Both the position numbers and the translations under genes were made by a program. This document shows positions 14,146-28,170 of a stretch of 64,000 nucleotides of DNA, in pieces; positions within the stretch are counted from its first letter, which is position 1; each line of letters begins with the position of its first letter. This DNA is from Scatophagus argus (taxonomy: Eukaryota > Chordata > Actinopteri > Scatophagidae). The notes under the pieces are model-generated. The model searched no databases. It was not told the origin of the DNA and saw nothing but the letters and a program-made list of their open reading frames with translations. The DNA lies in the NCBI RefSeq assembly GCF_020382885.2, contig NC_058499.1:20693872-20757871 (forward strand), in the 5' to 3' direction.

Positions 14146-16504
14146 TACATAATGTCTTTTGTGCCTCCAGAAGCGATGTCACTTGAGTCAACATCGGTTG
14201 GGTCTGAAGACTTAAAGTTTGACCAGATGTTTGAGGACCGCTTCTCATCTCTGCAGGGGGTTGGAGGCTCAAGGCTACATTAGTCATAACCTCTGATCAA
14301 ACTGGCAGTGATCATGCATAGTGGCAGCACAGTGGGTAAGGTAGGCATCAAATTTTGACAAGAAAAAGCAATGTATGAAAAAAAAATATATATCTTTGGC
14401 TTGTGCTGCAACAATTTTGACTTTCTTAAACTGTGCAGTGTGAGCCAGTCAATGTTAAAGTGGTGGAGAACTCATGAGGTTAATGTAAAGTAGTTCTATT
14501 TTTGTTCTCTGACTGTTCTTAATTTTGTTGCAGTTCTATCTAAAAGAGTTTCTCACCCAGTATGAGGTTGACAGATGGCCAGTTGCAGTTGTCCTCAATG
14601 AGATGCTCCAAGACCTTTTTGACATCTATCAAAAAACCGTGTCTGTTAAGAAGAGGAAAACAAAGGACAAATGTCTGTTTAAAATAATTTATATGGGACA
14701 GTTTCAATTATATGGTTTGGAAAAATCCCACAGACTTGCTAAGCAGATAGATTTAACCCAGTGTATGGACTCCCAGCCACATTCTGTTTGCTTCAGTTTC
14801 CTTTGACAAGGCTTATTTAAATAAAGTTTCCTTGTACACTTATTCCTCGTGTCTGCATACTTGGTCCTCCATTTTATGACTCTTAAAAATGTTGGGCACA
14901 CATTTTAATTTCAGTTCTAATGGATTTGTTCTCAGCTCCATTAGAAGCTAACATAACAACGAAACGATAAGTAAAATCTAATTAATGCAAATTATGGATA
15001 TAATTGGATACATAAAACACATGGATATAATTTGCATTAATCACAACTCGGTATAAGGAAAAATTTACAGTAGATGTAAGGTTTGCATGTGTGCATCAAT
15101 TCATACTTACTGTATAAAATTTTCCAAGAACAGGTGAGCATGAGTCAGTACCTGAAAATCAGAACGACATGCATGCACACAGTAAAACACCAATCAGGTA
15201 ATAAGTTATAAGTCAGAGATAATCTTCAATTTAAAGTACATGTTTCATAACAGAAACTGTTAAAATGATCTAAATCAAGCAGGAAGCGATGAGAGAACTG
15301 ACCAGGAGGATAATGATCCAGTTGAGGATGCCTCTGTATCCAGTGAAGCTGCTGTTGGAGCTCAGCAAAGAGTCCTGGACACGATGACAACTGGGCGAAG
15401 ACACTTGTTTTAGTCACCTTTAACCAGCTTTGTGAATCACCCATAGCAGACTCTATGCTCACAGTGCTGACGTCTGTGCTGGTGTTATTGGTGTTAACAT
15501 GTTCTCACACTTGCCAAAAAAAAAAAAAAACAACAAACAAAAAACAACTCTCCATCCCATTCCTATTATTTCAAGAGTAGTTTTTGTTCACTCTCAGAAA
15601 ACAACAGGTTTGCACATTTGATGGAGTTTCCTGAGAGTAAAACACAATCTGCACAGAATGTAACACTGCTGCTGGGGTCACTGGTTTCAGATAGAATTGG
15701 AAAACCTTAGTATCACTCTGTACCACAGCTTCACTGAGTCCTGATGTCTAATAGTATTTTTATCAGTCAAAAAGAATCAAACACACAGAATCCTACAGTA
15801 GGATGCACATCTCTGGATTCATTAGATTTGTGAAACTACTTCTGATAACTAGAAATCTTTCTGTAATTTCAAGTACTTCTAGTATTACTTAAGTACAAAT
15901 TTGAGGCACCTGTACTTGATGGCCCTTTAACATAACTTCATATTCCTACTCTTAACTATATTTGTTCATATTAGTTACTTTACAAATTTGGTTTTTATAT
16001 AAATCATGTAACAAATTTGTGTTATACAGTTTTAACATCTAGACAGATTATAAAATGCTTAGAATTTGTTTTACCTTGATCAACTTCCCCTTTAAAATGC
16101 TACTTTCATTTTAATGCATCAATAATAGTCCAGTAATATAATGTATAACTGAAATGACTTTGAATTTTTGGACATTTAGTTAGCAATGATTACATAATTT
16201 TGCATACGTCTCATTTTTATGCAGGACTTTTAATTGAGTATTTGACAGCTTAAGTTTGCTATTTTAACTTCAAAGATTTAAATACTTCCTCCATTATTCA
16301 AGTCTTGCAACTGCTATTTAACAGCCATGAACAAGTGACTGAAGCAGCAGAGGAAGCCTACCAGAGCAGAGATGCGTAGGGATGTTCTTGTTCACTTGGT
16401 GAATCAGTGGCAGAAATGGGAACACTGTCATACAGGCTAGCACTGTCTTCTTCAGCCGAGGAAGAGGAGCAGACAGACGAGAACCTCTTCCTCATCACGG
16501 CCAT
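6230..16504 (-). CDS. Divergent DGAT1-like membrane-bound O-acyltransferase
   Basis: DGAT1 makes triacylglycerol from diacylglycerol and acyl-CoA in the ER membrane. Seventeen exons (minus): 16362-16504, 15303-15390, 15111-15151, 14557-14642, 13955-14007, 13654-13759, 13154-13258, 13003-13062, 12788-12891, 10313-10351, 9376-9417, 9241-9285, 8900-9009, 8750-8815, 8530-8617, 8105-8167, 6230-6535. Every phase is consistent, giving about 514 residues (human 488), with the intron positions I recall for human DGAT1. Diagnostic pieces are [46 protein letters not shown] (the FYxDWWN acyl-CoA motif), [13 protein letters not shown] and FQGNYGN. Much else has drifted: exon 10 reads [13 protein letters not shown] where human has LFFTQLQVGLIQQ. 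In exon 15 the residue aligned to the catalytic histidine (SAFFHE in human) is cysteine (SAVLCE). The frame is open throughout, so this is either a paralogue with changed activity or a recently relaxed gene. The C-terminal tail after exon 17 is poorly conserved and its exact end is uncertain. Confidence 0.85.
9535..9740. repeat. Teleost 'gctaaatgctaacat...gctaattagca' repeat
   Basis: A 200-bp run rich in GCTA, CATG and TTAG words (tagcatgcttacatgctcac, gatatttgctaattagcat) matches a widespread fish dispersed repeat. It sits in intron 10 of the dgat1-like gene. The copy is diverged, suggesting an old insertion. Confidence 0.6.
10610..12345. mobile_element. DIRS-like (tyrosine-recombinase) retroelement relic
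   Basis: A fossil element in intron 9 of the dgat1-like gene. The recognisable part is an RNase H-type segment at about 11300-11400, with a [12 protein letters not shown]-like signature as in DIRS-type elements. Two related copies of an 'aatag.gacagctcttagagg' block near 12070 and 12303 look like terminal or internal repeat pieces. The element is clearly broken, with several lesions and no full-length frame. It is probably old, given its decay. A Gypsy-type source cannot be excluded without a search, and the boundaries are approximate. Confidence 0.5.
14140..14290 (+). repeat. Dispersed block, also found at about 52.17 kb
   Basis: The block shares gtcttttgtgc, gatgtcacttgagtcaac and a following gaagac...aaagtttgacc stretch with 52166-52247. 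It lies in intron 4 of the dgat1-like gene. Both copies keep an open plus-strand frame reading MSLEST.V..ED.KF.Q. It may be a non-coding repeat or a fragment of a transposon protein; the family is not recognised. Confidence 0.5.
15860..16312. repeat. AAGTACTTTTACTT-type teleost repeat
   Basis: The repeat begins with tttcaagtacttctagtattac and ends near aaatacttcctccattattc. The middle has the characteristic stretches tagttactttacaaatttgg, aatgcatcaataatagtcca and tatgcaggacttttaattgag. This order fits the common roughly 450-bp fish repeat, and the element is nearly full length but diverged. It lies in intron 1 of the dgat1-like gene. Confidence 0.65.
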
Positions 16505-16996
16505 CTTTGAGTTTAAGAGCTCGTCCACCGGAGTTAAGTTCAGAGATGGTGCAATTCACTTTAAGAAAAAACAAAAATGGGCTCATCACTATCATTTACT
16601 TTGATCTGAAATGTCACAATGTGGTTATGATTTCTTTTATATCTAAAGAAAATTTTAGGTTTCCCAAACACCTGGTGCCTTGGCAGGATAAAGAAGAAGA
16701 AATATATCCATGAAAGAGACAAACACAAACAAAATGCTGTTTCAAACAGACACTATTTACTTGGCTTTTGATTAACCTAAGTAACCTGGATATGTGCCTT
16801 ACATGTAGCACCTGTAGCCTCCAGCAGACTACAGAGAACTGGGCGGTTGTATTTTATTACATTTCCTGTTATCTTTTTTTTTAATATATATATTTGATGT
16901 CTTATCTGTGTTGAAACAGGGGCCTGTGGTGTGTAGGACTGAGAGTAGAGCAGTACATCATTTACATGCAAACTGCATTTCATAAGCCCAGATATT

Positions 16997-17110
16997 TAAG
17001 GCAAGGGGTTCCCAAACTTTTTCACATAAAGGACCCCAAAACTGACTGAGATGAGATCACAGATGCCCATTTCATAAAATCTTGTCCCAGTCTTCCATCT
17101 GACAAGAACT
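16997..17110 (+). repeat. Fragment of the 'ggggttcccaaactttttcac' dispersed repeat
   Basis: The stretch aaggggttcccaaacttttt followed by aaggaccccaaaactgac and then cagatgcccatttcataaaa matches a common fish repeat. Only a short piece is present. Confidence 0.45.
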
Positions 17111-17689
17111 TTGCTTTTAGATGTTTTGTTACAGGGAGTCAATAAAACTCGTGATCAAAATAGTCATACATTGGAACGCCCTTAAAGACCCCATCAGTTT
17201 GAAATCCATTGTAGGCCACCTTCTGCTCTATAACATCGAGAATTTTAACTAAATTGCTGTAGTAACTTACCAGCTCAACTCTGTCCCTCCAGAGGAAGGC
17301 TACGTATTTTCCAATACATGATTCCAGACTTTATCTGTGCGCCAAGTCCCATTGAGTTAATTATGAACGCGGGATATGCTACGAAATAATATGCAATTAA
17401 TTTAATTAGATACCACCCTTTGGTTTTGCTATGTCGGTTATTCCGGCGAGCTTCTTCCTGCAGTCAAATACACTACGGTGGGAGGTATATTATGACATCA
17501 TAATTATGAAAGTTGGACTTCATATTGATATTTTTATTGCTGCTTGGAAGAATACATACGCCGAATTAAATAACTGCTCTAATTGATTCAGGACTCATAT
17601 GCTTTTAATATTGCATGTTAGATTTGCTGCTAAAGCATGAAACTTTAAAATAGCCAGAGATCTGAATGCAGCTCGGCCTGACCTTGTCC

Positions 17690-17800
17690 AGGGACTGAAA
17701 CGGTTTACCTTGTCATCCGCCGCAAAAACACAGCATCCTCTGTGGCAGGTCGACGGCGATGAAACCTACATCCCACAACATGCACAGCTTATCAGCCTGC
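17690..17800 (-). promoter_or_regulatory. Candidate promoter / non-coding first exon of the dgat1-like gene
   Basis: The CG-containing stretch holds ACCTACATCCCACAACATGC at 17764-17783. This resembles the ZNF143/THAP11 motif ACTACANTTCCCAGNATGC common in housekeeping promoters. On the minus strand it is followed by CGGCGGATGACAAG then GTAAACC, a plausible donor of a 5' UTR exon about 1.2 kb upstream of the start codon. This is inference only; no transcript evidence is available. Confidence 0.35.
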
Positions 17801-18946
17801 TGTCCACATATATGTGGATACAATCGTGTATTTTTTGACCCTGGATTCCATTTGGGAATGTAATACTCTCATAGTCGCTCTAGAAGCCCGCTGGAATCAA
17901 GATTTCGCCTTTTCTCATAATTCAAAATAAAAGTCTCCTGGAAGAAAAAAATCGCTGTTGTGCAGCCACATCGTTTTTACTGTATTATTTTTCATCCATT
18001 TGTGTGAATGCACTTTTTATTTAGATCTTATTTTTTATATAATAGTGTAGCGATGTATTTGAACCAATGGCCATGTATTGATTTATTCTTAATGTGATTT
18101 TAGTGAAATAAGGATTAAAAAACAGACTTGACATTGGACGGACACTACTGCTGAAGAATAACAGACAACCTAAAAACGTACTGGCTCTAAGTGAATCCAA
18201 TTTGGATCGTGATTGGCTTTCTTAGTGAGACAATTTTAAGAGATTAAAAAAACCCTCCCTGTCTGCCGTCTAATCCTTTGAACAAAACGGTAAGACCTTG
18301 TAGGTCATTTATCTCACCGCATTGTTCCCCGGTGTCCGGGATCCGAGATCCGAGAGTGATGATGCAGCGGTTGTTTCTGTAAGTTTAGAACATCGCGTTA
18401 GGCAACAGTTTCAGCTCGTTTGAACCCACAGAGGTCTGTAACGTGTGCTTTTACTTTGAAGCTACAGTACCTTCCGTCTGATTTTACTCTCTCTCTCTCT
18501 GACTTCACAGAGCTCACAATGGGATGCTGGCACTCTGTAGTTATGATACATGATGAATGATAGAACATATCTGTGTTAATTAGCATAAAATACACACAAA
18601 TACCAATTATACCAATGGGTTATTTCATGTAAATCTACAGGCATAACAGTAAACTTTATTTATTCACTGTTGTATTGGTTTCTCTAATCTTTTTTTGTCT
18701 GTCTTTGCAAGGGAGACCTTTTTAAATGATTTTATTAAGATGGTAGGTATTTATTTTGTTGAACTAGTCTGTATTTTTCACCATTTTCCATGTGTTTCAG
18801 CTTTTGCATTTATACAATCAGAAAACTAAAAACTTAACCAAAAGTAAATTCAAAGCTAAAGCAAATTAAAGAAAAATTAAAAAAAAAAAGCAAAAACAAA
18901 ACAAAAAACCAAAAAATAAAAGAAACACCAAGTTCCCTGAAACAGA

Positions 18947-18952
18947 TTTATT
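18947..18952 (-). terminator. Probable polr2c polyadenylation signal
   Basis: A minus-strand AATAAA about 470 bp past the polr2c stop codon, next to an A-rich (plus-strand) stretch. Confidence 0.4.
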
Positions 18953-19419
18953 TTAAAAAAGTCACATTAACAAAATAATGATTGAATAGTTTAAGTGTTA
19001 CACTGCCACCAAACAAAACTAAATGTGTATCATTGTGAGATATTGTGGCTTATGTTATGTTATCAGATCACTGCTGAAGTTGAAATTATTTCAAGAATAC
19101 ATGTCCAGACAAATGAAAATCAGTTCCACATCATTTGTAATTTTGTCCATGTGGATCTCATAAGACTAATGAGCGGTGATTTTTAATGATGAAACGTTTA
19201 GTTTTTACCATTCTTAGCTCAAGAGTACTCTTACTGGTTCAAATTTCCCACAGCTCACTGATTGGCCTTTGATAACAGACACATACAGATCCAAGGTCAG
19301 CATCCAGAGAGAATCCAACAATAACTGTGTCATGTGACCTGAACAGTGATCCTTGATGAGCTTGCTGTTAATTGCAAAGCTGTGTGAATGCAGGTCCTCC
19401 TCTGTTAGGCAGGTGGCCC

Positions 19420-22070
<2,651 letters not shown>

Positions 22071-22722
22071 ACATCCGGGTTATTGAAGACTGGAAATTCC
22101 TTTTCAGAATAAAAGTGCACACTGTCGTTATAATTATTATTATTATTGGTAGAAGCAGTAGAATATAAGAATTTAACCTCAGTAGAAACACATTTTGGTT
22201 CTATTTTCACAATATCTTTTTCAGCACCAAGCCAAAAAAACCCCTGGAGTTGTGCTTGACTGAGATCACCTATAGCGAATGACTAATTTCATTTTAAGCA
22301 AAAAAACAAACAAACAAAACAACAACAACAACAACAACAAAACAAGCAAACAAACAAAAAACCGAAAAGAAAACAAGCAACATGTTTAATATACAATAAT
22401 AACCACTTTATTGAAGTCCATCAACAAAATTGCAGCTCTTTTACACAAAGGGAAAAATAATCTGAGCAGGACAGTGAAATCTTGGACAGTGCAAAATAAA
22501 CAGTCACTGGTTCTGCAGGTGAAGACAGGTCATAAGTGAAGAGACACTTATGACCTGTGACAAATGATAACTTTCTCTTGCTGAATTAAAGCCATAATCC
22601 AATAATTTCAGACTCATACAGTTTAACAGAAATAAGGAGGAGGGAGGAGAAAAAAAAGGAAATTGATCTTCAGCTCATGACACAAGTCAGACGGTCAGGA
22701 TCAGTGTGAGTGGTGTTTTACA
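22071..22722. other. coq9 3' UTR and spacer before the polr2c promoter
   Basis: The stretch contains an A/C-rich simple run (caaa/caac repeats, about 22299-22376), an (att)n run near 22130, the coq9 polyadenylation signal at 22407-22412 and the coq9 3' UTR up to the stop codon at 22723. No gene was seen. Confidence 0.55.
22407..22412 (-). terminator. coq9 polyadenylation signal
   Basis: A minus-strand AATAAA about 310 bp past the coq9 stop codon, in a sensible 3' UTR position. Confidence 0.5.
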
Positions 22723-25700
22723 TCATCGTCTCTGGTTCATTCCTGTCAGGTTCTTCAGCTGTAAACGCAAGACAAACATCAGCAACATATCTATCAACAC
22801 ATTTAAATGTCTTTATCCAAATGTAGTCAACGTATAAATCAGTGTGAATAATTGTAGTTGATTCAATTATTTAGATTGCCATGAGAAAAAGTTAAAAAAT
22901 TAAGGGCACAGATTACTGGATGGCACGTGCACATCTAAAAAACGGGGAAAGATCAGAAGAATGCATATGGATGATAAACACGAAGCAAGACTTACTGTAA
23001 CAGCAGCTCCCATGAGCCCCTGCGCCACGGCTTCACCAGTCGACTGCACCTACACAACAAAGAGGAACAAACAACAAATGACTGAACAATTAGGTCCAAT
23101 GTGATTTAAATACACGCTGATCTTATGTTTCACTCCCTTTGTTCTGAAGTAATTTTATAGAAGTTTACTCAACATTTTACTTACTTATTCCTACATAAGA
23201 ATCAAAAGGAATCTGAAACAACTCCTCTGTGACTACATTTCATTTCTTCATCATTTTTTATGCAACGCTAGATTTGGTGCACTCTACCTGTTTTGCTGTA
23301 GTGGCCATGTTGACGGCATCCTGAATGCGATTGTCAAGGAAGTTCCAGGTGTCCTGAAAGTCTGGAGACGTATCCTGAAGCATCACCAGCTCTGTGGTGT
23401 TATAGATGCCTGTCAGCACTGCCCGTTTGGTGTACCAGTTCATCTACAAAAAAAAATGCAATGAAATTTTAAACACAATGTGCCCTACATTGAAATGCAC
23501 ACAGCAACAATTTAACACGTACAGAAGAATACACTGAGGAAAAAAAGGGCGACAGCAAAACAATGAAGTGAAGAGAAAATAAAGTGACAGAGAAGAATTA
23601 AATTTCAATTCAAACAATCATCATTTGAAAACACAGGGCTGAGTGATAAGAAAACTGTGCTTCAGTGGGCGCTCAAAGCAGCTGCAGCTAATGACACTGG
23701 CTCTGCTGGAAGTTTAACTCCCAGTTAGATTAAATTCATCACGATTTTACTCTGGTTACTTGCAGCCTAATATAAGCTGAGTACAGATTCAGAACGATGA
23801 ATGGAGCTACGATAAGACAAGGGGCAGTCGTGGATCAGCGGTTAGGGTGTCGGACCCGTAACCGGTGGATCGCTGGTTCGATTCCCCGTCCCGGTGTCCA
23901 TGGCTGAGGTACCCTTGAGCAAGGTACCTAACCCCCACTGCTCCCCGGGCGCTGCACGCGGTCGCCCACTGCCCCGGGTTTGCTGTGTGTGTGTGCACGT
24001 CACTTGGGTGGGTTAAATGCAGAGAACAAATTTCGTTGGAGTGAGTTCCCTCCAATGACAAAATATGTCACTTTCATCTTTCACTTTCATCTTTCACTTT
24101 CACATACAGATATACATATTTGTGGGACAGCTGCCAGCTAATCACTAGTCAGTTTCTATGGCCATGGTGTAAGCAGCGACAGAGTCAGGTGTGGGTTGGG
24201 GCAGTAACCTGGGAAGTGGCAGGTCTGATATTGCGTGGGTTGTGATGAAAGGGGGACAGGAAGGTATGAGAAGTAGAAGAAGAGGATCGAGGGTGATAAG
24301 ATCCACTCACGTCTGTGGATCGGTCTCCGGCGTAGTACCAGATGTCGTCCACCAGGGTGGAGAGGTGCTTCAGGCTGTCTGGGATGTTGTGAGGAAGGAG
24401 CAGGATGCTCATTGCCTGAAAACACACACACACACAAGGTCATGGATCATATATAGTTTCTGCTTCCGTCCTGACCTCTGTCAGTGAAGTCGATACACAA
24501 ATGAAAGGAGACACAGAGGCGGACTGTTCCTTGTGTTCATGGTGCACACTGTACCTGTGGCCATGATTCGATATACGGGATGTACATCCTCAGTCTGGTC
24601 TCTACAGCGTCTCTTAGGAAGTCAGCAGTCTTCTTTGGTCTGCAAAATAAAATTGGAAAACTGCAGTTTTCCGTTTGCAGCTCTAAAGGTAACAGGCATT
24701 TTGCAGCTTACGAAAAGCATTAGGCTGAAGGTCAGCGTGTGTGTGTCCATACTCAGCCTGGCCCAGCTGGACCTGCTTGTCTTGTTCAGCCAGGATCTCA
24801 GTCAGCTGCGAGTTGCACTGGGTGATGAAGTGTAGGACCAAGTCTCCAGCTCCGTTGTTGAACATACCAGTGGAAGCAGAGGACAGGCCCAGTGTCTGGT
24901 ACCAAAACATCAACAGTTACAACAACACACAGGTGTTCAAGAGTAGACTTCAAACCTTCCTTTTTGGTAAAGCTTATAGTTAGAGCTGGCTTGGTCTGGC
25001 CCCTAGTTATGCTGCTATAAGCTTAGACTGCTGGAGATCTCCCATGATGCACTGAGCTTCTCTCTCCTCCTTTAACGATCCTTCCACACATATTCATGTC
25101 CTATCAATGCATGTCGCTAACTTGACTTTTTCCCTGGAGTCTTTGTGCTTTCTCGTCTTGCAGGTTCCCATGAATCGTGTCTGGAGCTCCTGCTGTGGTC
25201 CTGCTTGATACCAATAACTTTTATTACCACCTGTTACATTTCTGCATTATTATTATTAATAATATTATTATTATTAATATTGCTACTATCATCCTCATTA
25301 TTGTTAATATTGTCTTTCCGATACTCTGTTGTTATGCATCTCAGTCTATGTACCCCCGACTCTCTCTCTCTCACAACCCAAGCAGTCATGGTTTCTGCCT
25401 TCTAAAAGGAAGTTTTTCCTTGCCACTCCGTGCTTGCTCATGGGGGTTTTGTTGGGTCTCTCTAAAAATTTAATTAAAGAGTTTGGTCTAAACCTGCTCT
25501 AACTGGAAAGTGTCATGAGACAACTTTTGTTGTGATTTGGTGCTATATAAATAAATTGAACTGAATTGAACTGAATTGACTTAAACATTAATCAAGAGAA
25601 TAGTCATCACACACTATCTGAAATCTCCATTCACAACTATGCTTCTTATTTGGGTTCTATTGTTAGTGAATTTTTCGATTAGTGCTTTTCGAAACGTTTT

Positions 25701-28170
25701 TATCAGAGACCAGTAAAGAGGGAAACGACTTGCAACAAAAGGTCCCCACCTGGACTCAAACCTGGGATAGTGCAGTTCACGGTCAGCATCTTAAGCTCCC
25801 TGGCCAGGGTGTTGTACATCCTTCAATTTTAATAGCTTTCATTCACATATTCCCTCTTGCATGGTGAATTTACTTCACTTTAGAAGATGTGAATCTGATG
25901 TGGCCTGACAAGTTTATGTCACATAGGGTGAGACAGAACAAATAAAATCTGTAAAAGAGGAGGAGGAGGTTGTGAAGGCTGTCGTACGGTGTAACACAGA
26001 ACGCCAACCTGTTTGCTCTGACTGTTAGTTGTGTTTACTACGTTTAAGCTACTCTACTTTTCATTTCAACAGCAGCTCACCTCAGCACCAGCAGCAATGG
26101 CTTCCGCTGACCAGCCATGCAGTGGCACGAACTCCAAAGCAGCCGTCAGGATTCGAACTTGAAGCTGCTCCTCAGTTTCGTATTCCTCGCCCTGCTCTCC
26201 ACCCTGGTCCTGGTAACTTTCCATAGACACACAAAAAGCCATGTTTCAGCATGCATGCAGCACAGAGAGAGAACATGAGTTAAGCTTAAGAACAGCAAAT
26301 CTCCAGATGCATCAGAGGGAAACAGTGTGAAGTTCAGTTCCTAGAAACCCTGTAGGATGAGGTCAATTGGCAAGACCGCCTTAGTAACACTGACAAAACC
26401 TGTGCCCTCTCACAAAATAAAAGTTTCCCACAATAGCCATTGTACAGGCTGATGTGCAATGATAAAAATAACATGGAATTAATTTAACTCATCATCCAGT
26501 TTGCAGCAATGGGGGCAGGTGCAAAACACAACCATGCAAACGTGAGTCTGCATGGAATTCTTTATTTATATTTCTGTGCTGTTTTGCATATTTGTACTCA
26601 CAATAACATGAGTATTTTATATTGAGTCTTGGTACTTTATTGCAGGTCAGTGCTGTGTAGCTCTGTATTGTGTTTACTGCCTGCCTCTGTATTGTCCAAC
26701 CTGGTGTTTGGCCTGGAAGCTTCCTCAGATGTTGGGTCTTCCTGGGAAGCTTCTGCTGTGTCTTGTTTGGCAGAATGTGCCTGGTAGTGCTCATGGTAGG
26801 TTGTGGATGAGGAGGAGGGGGGTTTGTCAGACTTGAAGTCGTCTTGAAGCCTGGGTGCTGCACGGTGGAAGCTTCGTGTCAGACGGCTGCACTGGAGGTT
26901 TGTTGCTGCTGGTGCAGCCACCACTGCAAGGAGACATATATTCATTTATTTGGTTGGAGGAAAATGTTCAATTCCTTAATTAAATATCACAAATATATAT
27001 TAAAACTCAAGCTCAACATCCATTGCCAAAAATACTGGAATTCTGCACTTTGATATAACTCATCTTATCTTCATCTTATCATCATCATCTTAACTCACAA
27101 ATGCCTCATTTAACAACCAATGTTCTAATTTAAGACAGCACATTCACCTTTCTATTGGCACTTTGCACCGCTCTTGTTCGGTTGTCTCCTTCCTACTGCC
27201 GTTTGCAGTATGTTTTACAAAATGCCAAACCACAATCCAAGATGAATATAATCAGTACCACAGGCATCACTGAAGATACTGCATGTTTTTGCTTTAGCTT
27301 TCTTTCAGTTCTTACTTTACTGTGTCAGCAACTGATGCAAGTTTAAACTGTTGTACCTTGTGGGAACATATTTAGATGTTGCCTCATGCTCTTTCTCCTC
27401 TTCTTAAACAATCCTTCACTGTAACCTTCATAAACTTTCAGCACACAACGGTGGCACAAAGCAGCAGACTGAGATTCAATCTCTCCTCCCTATAACATGG
27501 ATGAATGATTTGTGTATTGCAGACACCTTGTACGAGAGAAAACATCCACACACACACGCTACAACCTGCATACGTTTTTGGTCATATACCTCCTTTAGGC
27601 ATTTGGAATATGTAATATTATATTCAGGAGGAGATTATGCATAATAGGAAACAGTGGCAGTGGTGTTGTATGTAGTATAATACGACTACACCGTCTGTAT
27701 CTTTCATCAAAATCATTCAGAAACAAACAAGACCCTCTATGTTACGTGGCCAATTAAGGAGAAAAATACTTTGACAGCTTGCATAACCAGAGAGAAGACG
27801 CCCTCCAGTTGCAGAAACTTGTGTATGCAGTGTATGCTGAACTATTGGGGTCTGCAAAACCGCTGCACTATGTCAACCAACAGTTATCCGCCGTATGGTT
27901 GTGTTTTTAAAGCCACAGCCAACATAATGTTGTCCCAATTCTGTCCTCTACGATCACCTTCTGTGACAAGTGACTTTGGCAAGTATAGCTAACGCCAGCA
28001 CTGGCTCGTTTCACCTCATCCAACAGATAACAGCAATACTGGACATTAGAGGACCAATATCTCAGGCTGTCCATTATTAACATGAGGCAACAACACCGCA
28101 ATCGTGTCTTACCGCTGCCCAGCCCCCGAAGTGCCCTTCCAGCACGTACACCTCTCAGCAGCGCCGCCAT
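22723..28170 (-). CDS. coq9: Coenzyme Q biosynthesis protein COQ9, mitochondrial
   Basis: COQ9 is a lipid-binding partner of COQ7 in the mitochondrial complex that makes ubiquinone. Nine exons on the minus strand: 28113-28170, 26701-26923, 26081-26216, 24753-24895, 24555-24639, 24311-24415, 23288-23443, 22996-23049 and 22723-22758. The total is 996 nt, or 331 residues (human 318). The N-terminus ([20 protein letters not shown]) is arginine-rich and without acids, as in a mitochondrial presequence. A low-complexity S/T/Q/E linker follows, and then the conserved TetR-like fold: [59 protein letters not shown]. The end LTGMNQRR matches human. The donor chosen for exon 2 (CAG/GTTGGA) is weak and was picked because it preserves phase and alignment. 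Introns contain a SINE (intron 6) and two other repeats (intron 3). Confidence 0.95.
23819..24103 (+). mobile_element. tRNA-derived SINE with (CACTTT)n-type tail
   Basis: The left part has a tRNA-like head with an A-box-like TGGATCAGCGGTTAGGG near 23831 and a B box GGTTCGATTCC at 23875-23885. It is followed by the teleost SINE core ccttgagcaaggtacctaac. The right end is a repeated ttcactttcatc/tttcac tail (24066-24103). It lies in intron 6 of coq9, antisense to the gene. The intact pol III boxes suggest a moderately young copy. Confidence 0.85.
24905..25585 (+). repeat. Abundant teleost repeat ending in (TTGAACTGAA)n
   Basis: The order of landmarks matches a familiar fish repeat of about 0.6-0.7 kb: cccctagttatgctgctata, catgatgcactgagcttctc, gtctttgtgctttctcgtct, aggaagtttttccttgccac, gatttggtgctatataaata and the tail attgaactgaattgaac. 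An (ATT)n expansion at about 25241-25290 interrupts it. It sits in coq9 intron 3, with its left edge roughly 10 bp from the exon 4 acceptor. No coding region is visible. Confidence 0.75.
25690..25815 (-). repeat. Old tRNA-SINE-like fragment
   Basis: The stretch cgacttgcaacaaaaggtcc, then ctggactcaaacctgggata, then cagcatcttaagctccctgg resembles the antisense of a tRNA-derived fish repeat (decayed B-box region). It is short and diverged. Confidence 0.35.

Larger units (their letters stand above)
16505..19419. other. Region between dgat1-like and polr2c
   Basis: No coding exon is supported. It should contain the 5' UTR and promoter of the dgat1-like gene (candidate at 17690-17800) and, at its right end, the polr2c 3' UTR with its polyadenylation signal at 18947-18952. 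A repeat fragment lies at 16997-17110, and an A-rich simple stretch at about 18860-18960. A plus-strand ATGATGCAGCGGTTGTTTCT followed by GTAAGT at 18358-18384 resembles a first exon, but no continuation was found. Confidence 0.5.

Noticed and set aside
14525-14806. 93-codon plus-strand open frame ([16 protein letters not shown]...)
   Set aside because: It is the antisense of dgat1-like exon 4 and flanking intron; the minus-strand reading has family support and the plus-strand one has none.
14008-15110. Apparent loss of exon 4 from the dgat1-like gene
   Set aside because: A first pass saw no conserved exon 4 here. Reading the minus strand again found 14557-14642: exactly 86 nt with AG/GT ends, correct phases and the conserved G.L.D...V and N.WP landmarks. 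The gene is complete.
18358-18384. Plus-strand first-exon-like ATGATGCAGCGGTTGTTTCT followed by GTAAGT
   Set aside because: No following exon could be found before the opposing polr2c gene, so a gene call is not supported.
23850-23890. A functional tRNA gene
   Set aside because: The A and B boxes belong to the tRNA-derived head of a SINE; no cloverleaf with a proper acceptor stem can be drawn.
24156-24443. Two overlapping minus-strand open frames of 82-95 codons
   Set aside because: Only the part 24311-24415 is real (coq9 exon 6); the rest is intron read-through or the wrong frame.
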